This document shows positions 9,104-17,797 of a stretch of 64,000 nucleotides of DNA, piece after piece. Within the stretch, counting starts at the first letter, position 1; every line of letters starts with the position of its first letter. Source of the DNA: JAOAPY01 sp038237475 (lineage in GTDB: Bacteria; Acidobacteriota; Blastocatellia; Pyrinomonadales; Pyrinomonadaceae). The notes beneath the pieces were generated by a model, which saw only the letters and a list, made by a program, of their open reading frames with translations, had not been told where the DNA came from and made no database searches. The stretch lies in NCBI GenBank assembly GCA_038237475.1, contig JBBRYS010000006.1:186001-250000 (forward strand), in the 5' to 3' direction. Both the position numbers and the translations under genes were made by a program.

Positions 9104-9218
9104 CGCAAAGAGCTAAGGGGTAAGGGCAAAGGGCCACGAGTCGGGAGGCCAAGTTCCCTTACCGCTTTGCCCTTACCCCTTACCTCTTTGGCCCAGTCCC
9201 CCCTTTGCCCTTTTGCGC
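9103..9218. repeat. Purine-rich interrupted inverted repeat downstream of the redoxin gene
   Basis: A 17-nt perfect inverted repeat (9115-9131, AAGGGGTAAGGGCAAAG, against 9165-9181) is nested inside a shorter outer pair GCGCAAA (9103-9109) / TTTGCGC (9212-9218). The spacer and flanks carry further degenerate copies of the same GGGTAAGGGCAAAGGG-type words. It begins exactly at the redoxin stop codon. It could act as a transcription end structure but lacks a clean U-tract, and the repeated drifting words are more like an intergenic repeat element. Confidence 0.6.
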
Positions 9219-9279
9219 GTGGCTCGCTAAGATTGCCAGCTTTCATTTCTGACCGATTTCGAGTCCTTGTGATGTACTT

Positions 9280-10236
9280 ATGAAACTTCGTTTGCTTTAC
9301 CACGGCCACTGTTTTGACGGGGTAGCCTCAGCCGCTACTTTTACTCGCTTCTACAAAGAACGTCTTCATCCCGAGGCCGAGGTCCATTACCAGGGACTAC
9401 TGCACCGTCCGGGAAATCTTTTCAATGAAGAGTGGTTTGACGGCGACGAAAACGCGATCGTCGATTTCAAGTATTCGGCATCCGATAAATTGACCTGGTG
9501 GTTCGATCATCACCAGTCCGCCTTCCTGACGCCAGCGGATGAAGCGCACTTTCTTGCGCAACAGTCAGAGAAAAAATTTCTCGATATTGAGAGCAAGTCT
9601 TGCACGGAATTTATCGCCAGGATTGCGCGCGACAAATTTGGTTTTGATGATGCGCCGCTTCAGGATCTGATCCACTGGGCGCACATCATCGACGGGGCGC
9701 TCTACGAATCCCCGGCCCAGTGCGTCGAGTTGAAAGAGCCGGCGCTGCAGTTGATGCAGGTTATTGAAGCTGACCCGGACGACGACTTTATCGAGTACTT
9801 GATTCGCGAATTAACGGTGCGTGCTTTGGATCAGGTCGCCAACAGCGAAGCGGTCCAAAGCCGGTTTCGACCGATACTCGAGCAACATCGGCAGACACTT
9901 GAGACTATTCGCCGGAAGGCCACCTGCACGGACGGAGTGGTGCGGTTCGATCTGGTTGACGAAGGTTATGATGGCTTCAATAAATTCATCCCTTACTACT
10001 TGTTTCCACAGGGAAGTTATTCGGTAGCTTTGACCCGCGGTTCACAACGCACCAAGATTTCGGTTGGCTCGAACCCCTGGTCGCCTCGTCCCCGTACTCA
10101 CAACATTGCCAAAATCTGCGAACGCTATGGCGGCGGCGGGCATGCTGTTGTGGGCGCCGTCTCGCTCAAACCGGAAGAGGTAGAGGAAGGCCGCAGATTC
10201 ATGAGCGAGATCGTGGCCGAACTGTCAAGGCCGTAG
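9280..10236 (+). CDS. DHH-family phosphoesterase
   Basis: A 318-aa protein beginning MKLRLLYHGHCFDGVASA, the substrate/metal motif I of DHH phosphoesterases. The namesake motif is WFDHHQSAF (about residues 74-82) and a C-terminal DHHA1-like glycine-rich motif GGGGHAVVGAVSL lies at about residue 284. The family includes RecJ, oligoribonuclease NrnA and cyclic dinucleotide phosphodiesterases. The length and two-domain architecture resemble NrnA/GdpP-type soluble enzymes, but the exact substrate is not given by the sequence. It stands alone between the repeat patch and a convergent peptidase gene. Confidence 0.78.
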   Translation: MKLRLLYHGHCFDGVASAATFTRFYKERLHPEAEVHYQGLLHRPGNLFNEEWFDGDENAIVDFKYSASDKLTWWFDHHQSAFLTPADEAHFLAQQSEKKFLDIESKSCTEFIARIARDKFGFDDAPLQDLIHWAHIIDGALYESPAQCVELKEPALQLMQVIEADPDDDFIEYLIRELTVRALDQVANSEAVQSRFRPILEQHRQTLETIRRKATCTDGVVRFDLVDEGYDGFNKFIPYYLFPQGSYSVALTRGSQRTKISVGSNPWSPRPRTHNIAKICERYGGGGHAVVGAVSLKPEEVEEGRRFMSEIVAELSRP

Positions 10237-10341
10237 GTAAATTCAACCGAACGTCCTTCCCATTCGATGCCCTGAGCTGGAATTAGCGAACGCCGCTGTC
10301 GTTAAGAAAACGACCAACAGTCCTGCTCGTATAAAGAAGTG

Positions 10342-10366
10342 AGCTGGGATTCGACGAATCCCAGCT
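10342..10366 (-). terminator. Hairpin between convergent DHH and Xaa-Pro peptidase genes
   Basis: A perfect 12-bp palindromic stem (AGCTGGGATTCG and its complement around a single A) lies in the 176-bp gap between two convergent genes. Read on the minus strand it is followed by the U-rich CACTTCTTTATA, and on the plus strand by a T/G-rich tail. It probably terminates the peptidase transcript and may work in both directions. Confidence 0.6.
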
Positions 10367-10412
10367 TGAGTTTGTGGTGGTTTTGGTGAGTAGAGAGCGA
10401 GTTGCCTGAGTA

Positions 10413-11705
10413 CTAAGATGCCATTAGGGCTTCGATCTCGTCGGCGTTCTTGGGGACCTTGTTCGTCAATACACGCGGACCGTTCGAAGTGCAAAGCACG
10501 TCGTCCTCAATGCGCACACCGATGCCCAGATACTGCTCCGGAATGTCTTTGGTGGTGGGCGAGATGTAGAGGCCCGGTTCAACCGTCATGACGACTCCCG
10601 CTTCGAGGGCGCGCGATTCCTTGCCGTAGTAATAAACTCCAACGTCATGTACGTCAATGCCCAGCATGTGACCAAGGCCGTGCATGTAAAACTGCTCGTG
10701 CTTCTTCTCGTTGATGAGCTCTTTAGGTTCGCCTTTCAATAATCCCAGACGGACCATGCCTTCGGTCAAGATCTCGATCGAATGGTTTTTAAGTTGATCG
10801 TGAGTGGTGCCGGGCCGGACCATCTCAACGCAGGCCAGCTGAGCTTCCAGTACCAGGTCATAGATTTCACGCTGCGCTTTGGTGTAGCGGCCGTTGATGG
10901 GAAAGGTGCGCGTGATGTCTGAGGCATATCCTTTGTATTCTGCGCCGGCATCGATCAGCAACAATTCACCGTCCCGTAGTTCCCCGTCATTGCTGATATA
11001 GTGCAGGACCGTAGCATTCGGCCCGCCGCCGACAATTGAAGTGTAGGATGGACCGGACGCGCCGTGCCGGCGAAAGTAGTGTTCGATCATCGCTTCGATT
11101 TCGAACTCATTCATGCCCGGCCGCACGGCTTTCATCGCCTCGACGTGCGCCTCCGCGGCGATATCGGCCGCGCGCTGCATTAATTCGATTTCTTCATCGC
11201 TTTTGATCACGCGCAGTTCATGGACAATCGTGGCCGGGTCGATGATGGTTCGCGGCGGGTGAATCGGTTTGCGGTTCAAAGCGCGCATGCGGGCAATCTG
11301 CCTGACGATCGTTTCATCGAGATCGGCATGGACACCGAGCCGGTAATAAAGCACGCTCGCTCCATCCAGAATTTCCTGCAACTTCTCATCAAATTCCTCA
11401 ATGGGGAATGACTCATTGGCGCCAAACTCTTCTCTGGCGCCTTCCACGCCGGCACGTTTCCCGTCCCAGATCTCACGCTCGGGATTGCGCGGCCGCACGA
11501 AGAGGGTGAATTCATGCTCACGTCCTGGCGCAATGACCGCGATCGACTCGGGCTCTTCAAAACCCGTCAAATATAAGAAATCAGAGTCCTGACGATAGCG
11601 ATAGTGCGTGTCGTTCGAGCGCGTGGCTTCGCGCGCGGCAGGAATTATGGCGACAGACTTTGGATCCATGCGTTTCATGAACTCCACGAGTTGCGATCGG
11701 ATCAT
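10413..11705 (-). CDS. pepP: Xaa-Pro aminopeptidase (M24B)
   Basis: About 430 aa. The ATG at 11705 follows a GGAG; a TTG one codon earlier is less likely. The N-terminal creatinase-like domain contains DFLYLTGFEEPES. The C-terminal pita-bread domain has all metal-binding stretches: LLIDAGAEYKGYASDITRTF (two Asp), HGLGHMLGIDVHDVG (His), TVEPGLY (Glu) and GVRIEDDVL (Glu). The enzyme removes the N-terminal residue from peptides with Pro in position two. It is a cytoplasmic dimetal (usually Mn) enzyme, of full family length. Confidence 0.92.
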   Translation of the reverse strand: MIRSQLVEFMKRMDPKSVAIIPAAREATRSNDTHYRYRQDSDFLYLTGFEEPESIAVIAPGREHEFTLFVRPRNPEREIWDGKRAGVEGAREEFGANESFPIEEFDEKLQEILDGASVLYYRLGVHADLDETIVRQIARMRALNRKPIHPPRTIIDPATIVHELRVIKSDEEIELMQRAADIAAEAHVEAMKAVRPGMNEFEIEAMIEHYFRRHGASGPSYTSIVGGGPNATVLHYISNDGELRDGELLLIDAGAEYKGYASDITRTFPINGRYTKAQREIYDLVLEAQLACVEMVRPGTTHDQLKNHSIEILTEGMVRLGLLKGEPKELINEKKHEQFYMHGLGHMLGIDVHDVGVYYYGKESRALEAGVVMTVEPGLYISPTTKDIPEQYLGIGVRIEDDVLCTSNGPRVLTNKVPKNADEIEALMAS

Positions 11706-11859
11706 CAAGGGACTCCTTCAAGCGAAATAATTTGAGGTTGTCATTGTAACCGACAGTTTCCGCGGTGAGGAAATCCGGTCCTTCACATCCGGTCTGATGG
11801 CCCTCACCCCGGCCGAGGAAACTGGCGGGTCTTTAGCGATTCAGCGATAATCTTCAGAC

Positions 11860-13443
11860 ATGATTACCCAAACCCGGTCCGATCTTTTATCGGCGCTTTC
11901 GGAAATAGTCTCTTACGATCCCGGGACCGGGGCCGAGATCGGTCGCGCACCACAACTGTCTTCAGCACAGGTCACGACAGCAATCGAACGCGCCCGCGCA
12001 GCTCAACCTGCCTGGGCCAGCCTCACTTTTCGCGAACGGGCACGATACATTTTGCAGGCACGCAAAATCGTACTTGCCGAGATTGATGAAATTGCAACGC
12101 TGATCTCTCGCGAAGCAGGCAAGCCGGTGGCGGAGGCGATCTCAATGGAAATCGTGCCGGCGCTCGACTTGATGCACTACTTTGCCACCCACACTGCCAA
12201 ACTTCTGCGGCCACAAAAAATCAATCTCGGCCTCTATGGGCTCATGGGGCGCACTTCGAAAATCGTTTACAAGCCATGTGGCGTTGTCGGCATCATCTCT
12301 CCCTGGAATTTTCCCTGGGCTACCCCGCTTGATGAAGTTGTGATGGCGCTGATGGCCGGCAATGCGGTGGCGCTCAAGCCCAGCGAGTTGACGCCTCTGA
12401 CCGCTTTGAAGATCGCCGATATATTCAAGCGAGCCAGCCTTCCGGATGGCTTACTGAGCGTGCTTACGGGAGATGGCGCGGTGGGATCCGCCTTAATTGA
12501 TGCGCCGGTGGATCAGATCATGTTCACCGGGAGCGTAGCCACCGGGAAGCGAGTTGCCGCAGCTGCTGCAAAACATCTGACCCGAGTGGTGCTCGAACTC
12601 GGCGGCAAGGATCCGATGATCGTGCTTGAGGACGCGAACATTGAAAATGCCGTGCGCGGTGCTGTTTGGGGAGCATTTGCGAACTCGGGGCAGGCTTGTG
12701 CGTCGGTTGAGCGTTGCTACGTTCACGAGTCGATTGCGCCTGCATTTATCGAGCGCGTCGTCGCTGAGACCAAAGCGCTCCGGCAGAATCTCGGAACTGT
12801 GGCAGAAACCGACGTTGGCGCCATGTCGAGTGAGCGCCAATTGAACATTGTCGACGAACACGTGCAGGACGCAGTGCGACGTGGCGCACACCTCTGTACC
12901 GGAGGCCGCCGGTTGCCGGATTTCAGCGGTACTTTCTATGAGCCCACCGTCCTCAGCGAAGTCGATGACACCATGCAGCTCATGCGTGAGGAAACCTTCG
13001 GACCAGTATTGCCGATTATGACGTTTAGGACTGATGCTCAGGCAGTGGCCCTGGCCAACAACAGTATTTATGGCTTGACGGCAAGCGTTTGGACCAGAGA
13101 CATTGCGCGCGGAAAAAATCTGGCGGCACAGATTGAAGCCGGCACTGTGATGGTTAACGAAGTTGTCTACACACATGCCCTCGCGCAAACACCCTGGGGA
13201 GGTGTGAAACAAAGCGGGTACGGTACGACTCATGGACGTCTGGGCCTGCTTGAGTTGGTCCGTCCGCAGCACATCCACGTGAATCGACTGGCGTTCATTC
13301 CTGATGTCTGGTGGTTTGGCTATTCAGTTCCTGCCAGCCGGTTGTTTAAGGGCCTGGCTAATCACTTCACCACCGGTTCGCTGCTCACGTCCGCACGGTT
13401 GATCCCGCAAATTATTCGCAGGTTTTTTGAGGTCCGCCGCTAG
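11860..13443 (+). CDS. Aldehyde dehydrogenase family protein with C-terminal extension
   Basis: A 527-aa NAD(P)-dependent ALDH. Conserved elements are SPWNFPW (oxyanion/NAD region), KPSELTPLT, FTGSVATGKRV, LELGGKDPMIV (catalytic Glu) and GQACASVERCYV (catalytic Cys), then EETFGPVLP. After the normal ALDH end (about residue 470) there is an extra ~55-residue tail with aromatic and basic residues (PDVWWFGYSVPASRLFKGLANHF). This may be a membrane-associating helix, as in fatty-aldehyde dehydrogenases. The substrate is not assignable; a long-chain aldehyde is a reasonable inference from the tail. Single gene. Confidence 0.85.
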   Translation: MITQTRSDLLSALSEIVSYDPGTGAEIGRAPQLSSAQVTTAIERARAAQPAWASLTFRERARYILQARKIVLAEIDEIATLISREAGKPVAEAISMEIVPALDLMHYFATHTAKLLRPQKINLGLYGLMGRTSKIVYKPCGVVGIISPWNFPWATPLDEVVMALMAGNAVALKPSELTPLTALKIADIFKRASLPDGLLSVLTGDGAVGSALIDAPVDQIMFTGSVATGKRVAAAAAKHLTRVVLELGGKDPMIVLEDANIENAVRGAVWGAFANSGQACASVERCYVHESIAPAFIERVVAETKALRQNLGTVAETDVGAMSSERQLNIVDEHVQDAVRRGAHLCTGGRRLPDFSGTFYEPTVLSEVDDTMQLMREETFGPVLPIMTFRTDAQAVALANNSIYGLTASVWTRDIARGKNLAAQIEAGTVMVNEVVYTHALAQTPWGGVKQSGYGTTHGRLGLLELVRPQHIHVNRLAFIPDVWWFGYSVPASRLFKGLANHFTTGSLLTSARLIPQIIRRFFEVRR

Positions 13444-13773
13444 GACCTGTGAAATACTATTGCCGCCCGTAATAAAAAGTACTACACTTACCGCCGCTCC
13501 AAAGCCCAGAGGCAGATTGTTCATGTTCTAAGCCATGAGCTCACCCAGTTGGCCGAACTCTTTCACTGCCGCTGTGGAGCATTTGTTAGGTTTCATTTTA
13601 CCTCCCGACGAGTTGTCCCCTCCCAGGAGATTTTTTCCAACGCACCCTGTTCGAAAGCGGATAGACCGATGTACTTCTCTACTTCCGTAGGGCCATATCA
13701 AAGCTCTCGGTAAGGAAATTCATCCGGGTCAAACCGGTGTCCGTACCTAACTGCTGATTGATCGGAGGACTAA
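13444..13773. other. Non-coding stretch upstream of the large secreted protein
   Basis: The 330-bp gap between the ALDH and the secreted-protein gene holds no convincing gene. A GGAGG ribosome site at the right end belongs to the following ATG (13774). I saw short imperfect inverted repeats but no riboswitch consensus I could identify and no terminator with a U-tract. It probably contains the promoter and leader of the downstream gene. Confidence 0.5.
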
Positions 13774-16023
13774 ATGAAAAAGCAAACCAGATTTCTCGTT
13801 TTACTTGGAGTGTGCCTGTTAGCCAGCACTGTGCTGCTGCTACCCAGAATCATTGAGGCCAAGCGCCTCAGAGGCTTGAGCGCGGATAAGAGTCTGCCAC
13901 TACAACCTGGACAGCTTGTTTACATCACCAGCCAGGATCAAAAGAGTACCGTCATAGTAGGTGCCTCAATTCACAACGATACCTCGCCGCCGCTGCGCGA
14001 TATGAAACAGATAAAGGTCAGCAAGAAGGAAGAGCGCGAAGGTAACGAGAATCCGAAACTGCCCAACAAGCATAAAGATTCGGCCGACCCGGTGGTTCAG
14101 GGACCTAACTCGCTGATGTCGTTTGCGGGCCTAAAAGCGCCCAGCCCCCTGCTTAACTTTGACGGCATAGGCTATCCAGGCGTGTCGTGCAATTGTGCGC
14201 CACCCGATACCAATGGCGAAGTGGGCGCCACGCAGTACGTCCAAATGGTCAACGAAGGCTATCAGGTTTTTAACAAGACCACCGGCGCTTCGTTGTTAGG
14301 TCCTTCAAGCATTACTACGCTCTGGAGTGGCTTTGGTGGTGTCTGCCAAACGAATGGCAGCGGCGACCCGGTCGTGATGTACGACCAAATCGCTAATCGC
14401 TGGATCATCACACAGTTTGCAGGTATCAGCGTGCCCACGGACGAATGCATTGCTGTCTCAACTACCAGTGATGCGACCGGAAGCTATTTTCGCTACGCCT
14501 TTCATCTGGGCTCTAATTTCTTCGATTATCCGCACCTGAGCGTTTGGCCCGACGCGTATTACATGAGCATGAACGTATTCAACGCGGCGGGCACGGCTTT
14601 CCTGGGCCCTCAACCGTTTGCCTTCGATCGCTCGAAGATGCTTAGCGGGCTCCCGGCTACCTTTGTTAGTACCGGAGTCACTGGAGGCGCGAGCGAAGAC
14701 AGTTACCTTCCATCAGATCTTGACGGTTCAGTTTTACCACCGGCGGGTGCGCCGGCCTCGTTCGTGGAATTTCCCGGGACTGGGGCCTATCGCGTATTTC
14801 ATTTCCATGTTGATTTCACTACGCCGGCGAACTCGACCTTTACTCTCTTCTCAAGCCCGGCGGCTGCGGGTTTTTCGTCGCTGTGTGCCACTACGCGCAG
14901 TTGCGTACCGCAGCTCGGAACGACTAACAAGCTGGACGGCATTGGCGATCGGTTGATGTTCCGTCTGGCCTATCGCAATTTCGGCGACCACGAAGCATTG
15001 GTAGGAAACTACACTGTCAGTTCGGGAGGCGTAGCTGGGATACGCTGGTTTGAATTACGCAACGTGACCAACGGACCGGTGACAGTTTTCCAGCAAAGCA
15101 CTTACCAGCCGGACACGACCTGGCGCTGGATGGGTAGTGCGGCAATGGACCAACAGGGAAATCTTGCCATCGGTTACAGTGCTTCTAGCAGCTCTATCAA
15201 CCCACAAATCCGCTACGCCGGGCGTCTTTTAACGGACCCGCTCAATGCGCTGACTCAGGGCGAAGCGACGCTCTTTGCGGGTGCAGGAAGCCAAACCGGG
15301 ACGCTTAATCGCTGGGGAGATTATAGTGATCTGACTGTCGATCCAGTCGATGACTGTACTTTCTGGTATACGCAGGAATACATTCCTTCGAACGGCAGCA
15401 GCAATTGGAAAACGCGCATCGGCTCATTCAAGTTCCCCGGCTGCGGTGGTTCGCCGACGCCAACTCCGACGCCAACGCCGACGGCAACACCAACCCCGAC
15501 TCCAACGCCGACAGCAACACCAACTCCAACACCAACCCCGACACCAACTCCGACGCCAACGCAGTTGTTGTTGAATCCAGGTTTCGAGTCGGGGAACGTC
15601 AACTGGGTTGCAACCACGAGCGTCATTACCAATTCAACTTCACGCACGCCGCGAACCGGTTCATGGTATGCGTGGCTTGATGGCTATGGTACGACGCACA
15701 CTGATTCGCTTTACCAGCAGATTACAATCCCCGCGAGTGCAACCTCGGTGACGCTCAATTTCTATCTAAAAATTGACACCGCCGAGACAACCACTACGAC
15801 GGCCTTTGATAAGTTGCAGGTGCAGATTCGCAACTCGAGTAATACGGTGTTGAGTACGCTGGCGACCTACTCGAATCTGAACAAGAGTAGTGGCTACCTG
15901 CTCAAGTCGTTTAGTCTGACGGCCTACAAGGGGCAGACAATTCGCGTCTACTTCCTCGGCACGGAGGACTCTTCGCTGCAGACATCGTTCATTATCGATG
16001 ACACTTCAGTGAACGTGCAGTAG
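13774..16023 (+). CDS. Large secreted protein with (PT)n linker and C-terminal jelly-roll-type domain
   Basis: A 749-aa exported protein with a strong GGAGG ribosome site. The N-terminus is a signal peptide or anchor (FLVLLGVCLLASTVLLLP). Residues about 110-560 form one large region rich in Gly, Thr, Asn and aromatics (FDGIGYPGVSCNCAPPDTNG, YPHLSVWPDAYYMSMN), with no protease or glycosidase motif I recognise. Residues about 560-596 are a Pro-Thr repeat linker. The last ~150 residues (NPGFESGNVNW ... DDTSVNVQ) match the small beta-sandwich domain attached to secreted peptidases and sugar enzymes in Chloroflexi and Actinobacteria. The modular plan suggests a surface binding or matrix protein; its function is unknown. 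Confidence 0.7.
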   Translation: MKKQTRFLVLLGVCLLASTVLLLPRIIEAKRLRGLSADKSLPLQPGQLVYITSQDQKSTVIVGASIHNDTSPPLRDMKQIKVSKKEEREGNENPKLPNKHKDSADPVVQGPNSLMSFAGLKAPSPLLNFDGIGYPGVSCNCAPPDTNGEVGATQYVQMVNEGYQVFNKTTGASLLGPSSITTLWSGFGGVCQTNGSGDPVVMYDQIANRWIITQFAGISVPTDECIAVSTTSDATGSYFRYAFHLGSNFFDYPHLSVWPDAYYMSMNVFNAAGTAFLGPQPFAFDRSKMLSGLPATFVSTGVTGGASEDSYLPSDLDGSVLPPAGAPASFVEFPGTGAYRVFHFHVDFTTPANSTFTLFSSPAAAGFSSLCATTRSCVPQLGTTNKLDGIGDRLMFRLAYRNFGDHEALVGNYTVSSGGVAGIRWFELRNVTNGPVTVFQQSTYQPDTTWRWMGSAAMDQQGNLAIGYSASSSSINPQIRYAGRLLTDPLNALTQGEATLFAGAGSQTGTLNRWGDYSDLTVDPVDDCTFWYTQEYIPSNGSSNWKTRIGSFKFPGCGGSPTPTPTPTPTATPTPTPTPTATPTPTPTPTPTPTPTQLLLNPGFESGNVNWVATTSVITNSTSRTPRTGSWYAWLDGYGTTHTDSLYQQITIPASATSVTLNFYLKIDTAETTTTTAFDKLQVQIRNSSNTVLSTLATYSNLNKSSGYLLKSFSLTAYKGQTIRVYFLGTEDSSLQTSFIIDDTSVNVQ
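15454..15561 (+). repeat. Hexanucleotide tandem repeat encoding the Pro-Thr linker
   Basis: About 18 imperfect units of CCNACN (Pro-Thr, twice Ala-Thr) run in frame inside the secreted protein gene. The encoded linker separates the large N-terminal region from the C-terminal beta-sandwich. Codon third positions vary (ccg/cca, acg/act/acc/aca), so the DNA is less uniform than the protein, but slippage-driven length variation is still likely. The antisense strand reads (VG)n and should not be annotated as a gene. Confidence 0.85.
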
Positions 16024-16047
16024 GGAATTGGAAGCCGGTTTGACCGT

Positions 16048-16172
16048 GCGGGGGGTTGGGTTAGAAACCAACCCCGCTCATTCAGCGGTTTTCCCAGCGC
16101 CAAGTGATGCAAATGTAATATGCTTCGGCGCTCGCAAGAGTCCGTAACCGGCCCGCCAACCTTTGGCGGGCC
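16048..16172 (+). terminator. Two successive hairpins after the secreted protein gene
   Basis: The first hairpin (16048-16077) pairs GCGGGG..TTGG with CCAACCCCGC around an A/T-rich loop, with a 2-nt bulge. The second (16150-16172) is a perfect 10-bp stem, GGCCCGCCAA with its complement, a three-base loop and the tail ATTTTCATT. The second is the more convincing intrinsic terminator. Together they isolate the secreted protein gene from the hydrolase gene downstream. Confidence 0.65.
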
Positions 16173-16197
16173 ATTTTCATTCCGTTAAATGCCAAAC

Positions 16198-16226
16198 TTG
16201 ATTTCGACAGATCCTGCCCTTAGGAT
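16198..16226 (+). promoter_or_regulatory. Predicted sigma70-type promoter for the hydrolase gene
   Basis: TTGATT (16198-16203), a 17-bp spacer and TAGGAT (16221-16226) lie just after the terminator and about 30 bp before a GAGGAG ribosome site. Spacing is ideal; the -10 matches four of six consensus bases. Confidence 0.5.
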
Positions 16227-16263
16227 TGGTCACTTCGATTAGTTGTCAGAGGAGTTGAGAGAT

Positions 16264-17283
16264 TTGTTAGGACGATACATGCATTCGAGGGAGCGTTGGT
16301 ATCACGCGCGTGATAACAATCGCATCGTCCGACCCTTTGAATGGGGGTTGCAATTCATCGCGGACCACGTCAATGGTGACGATCCTCGCGCGGTTTTGAG
16401 TCGTTATAGCGATCACGCGCTCCAAAACAGCGAAGAGTTTTATGCATCGCCCAATATCACCGACTTTGAGCTCAACGGGGAGCGCTTGATTTGGACCAGC
16501 GCTAGCGACACCCCCTCAACCGAAAACAACCTGGCTCGGGCTCGCTATTTCCCCACCAAAAAAAAGCGTCGAGGACCTCGTGCGGCGGTGCTGGTCTTGC
16601 CGCAGTGGAATGCCCAGCCGGACAGCCATGTCGAAGCCTGTCGCATCTTTAACTTCCTCGGCATCGGCGCACTGCGTCTGACCTTGCCATATCACGAAGA
16701 ACGGCGTCCGCCCGAGTTAGAGCGCGCAGACCACCTGGTGAGTTCGAACATCGGGCGCTCAATTCAATCCATGAGACAGGCCGTGCTGGATACCCGAGCA
16801 GCTGTCCAATGGCTCAAGGACTCAGGCTACGAGCGTATCGGCATACTGGGCACGAGCATTGGCTCGTGTATTTCATTCCTTGCGTTCAGTCACGACCCAT
16901 CGATCAACGTGGGGGTGTTCAATCACGTTTCGGGTTACGTAGCGGATGTAGTCTGGCAGGGTATCTCGACTCAACATGTGCGTGCGGGCATCGATCCACA
17001 TCTGACGCTGGCAGAGTTGCGCAGCTTTTGGGCGCCTATCAGTCCCGTTCCTTTCATTCCGCGCTTGCGACAGATGGAATCGCGCCCGATGCGTTTCATA
17101 GCGGCGCGTTACGATCTTACTTTTCCGATCGATCTCTCACGCCAGTTGATCGCAGAAGTGAAGAAGCGGGATCTGGATCTAAACGTAGTCTGGTTCCCGT
17201 GCGGACACTACACACTCGCTGAGATGCCCTGGAAGGCCCTTGACGCCTGGAAGATTGCGACGTTCTTCAGGAAGCACTTGTAA
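16264..17283 (+). CDS. Alpha/beta hydrolase, ABHD18-like
   Basis: About 339 aa from TTG 16264, which is spaced 9 nt from GAGGAG; TTG 16243 and ATG 16279 are alternatives. After an N-terminal region comes AAVLVLPQWNAQPDSHV, then the nucleophile elbow GILGTSIGSCISF (Ser within G-T-S-I-G), an acid candidate in AARYDLTFP and a final His in WFPCGHYTLAE. This order and the VLPQWN motif fit the ABHD18/DUF2048 hydrolase family, whose substrates are unknown. No signal peptide was seen, so it is probably cytoplasmic. It converges with the next gene, with only 7 bp between stops. Confidence 0.72.
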   Translation: MLGRYMHSRERWYHARDNNRIVRPFEWGLQFIADHVNGDDPRAVLSRYSDHALQNSEEFYASPNITDFELNGERLIWTSASDTPSTENNLARARYFPTKKKRRGPRAAVLVLPQWNAQPDSHVEACRIFNFLGIGALRLTLPYHEERRPPELERADHLVSSNIGRSIQSMRQAVLDTRAAVQWLKDSGYERIGILGTSIGSCISFLAFSHDPSINVGVFNHVSGYVADVVWQGISTQHVRAGIDPHLTLAELRSFWAPISPVPFIPRLRQMESRPMRFIAARYDLTFPIDLSRQLIAEVKKRDLDLNVVWFPCGHYTLAEMPWKALDAWKIATFFRKHL

Positions 17284-17290
17284 AGCTAGT

Positions 17291-17770
17291 TCATAATTTT
17301 GATTTAATGACGCGTTCGAGCGGCGAGCGCCCCGCGCGGTCAAAGGCATATACCTGTGGAACGCGCGGTCGAAGCTTGACCGGATCCGGTGCTGCTGTTT
17401 GAGCTGCGATGTTTGACTCTGGTTGATTCAGGGACAGTGTCGTAAGCTTACGCTTGCCGAACAGTGCCGGGACAATATGGAACCATTGAAGATAACCTAC
17501 CGCCATGATGGTGAGACACAAAAACGTGTAATGCATCGCCGGCAGGACGTCTAAAAATAAACCAAGTTCGATAAGCACTTCGTTCGAAATAAGTAACAGC
17601 ACGCTTCCCGGAAAAGACAAGAGAAACGCCGGACCAAGCAAATTGTTTCTTGCGAGTGAACAAGTGGGCTCGTTCAGGCAACTGCCCAGCCCCATCAACC
17701 ATAAGGTGAAATTAGCACTAAGCCATGCAGCCTTTATTATCAAAACCCATTTGCTGCGGTCGGTGCCCAT
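17291..17770 (-). CDS. Small integral membrane protein, unrecognised
   Basis: A 159-aa protein with three hydrophobic segments (about residues 10-28, 43-65 and 75-100: WVLIIKAAWLSANFTLWLMG, PAFLLSFPGSVLLLISNEVL, MHYTFLCLTIMAVGYLQWFH) and a soluble, basic C-terminal tail of about 55 residues. Two Cys flank a short loop after the first helix (SCLNEPTCSLARNN). I do not recognise the family. The gene is divergent from the 579-aa protein gene, with their putative starts 27 bp apart. Confidence 0.5.
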   Translation of the reverse strand: MGTDRSKWVLIIKAAWLSANFTLWLMGLGSCLNEPTCSLARNNLLGPAFLLSFPGSVLLLISNEVLIELGLFLDVLPAMHYTFLCLTIMAVGYLQWFHIVPALFGKRKLTTLSLNQPESNIAAQTAAPDPVKLRPRVPQVYAFDRAGRSPLERVIKSKL

Positions 17771-17797
17771 GCCGTCTTAGACAAACTCTCTCGCCGA

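Noticed and set aside
12493..13278. 261-aa minus-strand open frame opposite the first ALDH gene
   Set aside because: The plus-strand frame encodes a complete ALDH with catalytic motifs; the antisense product has no family features.
15454..15561. CRISPR-like array
   Set aside because: The repeat unit is 6 nt, in frame and protein-coding, without spacers.
15321..15647. Minus-strand open frame with a (VG)n repeat
   Set aside because: It is the antisense reading of the Pro-Thr codon repeat in the secreted protein gene and has no ribosome site.
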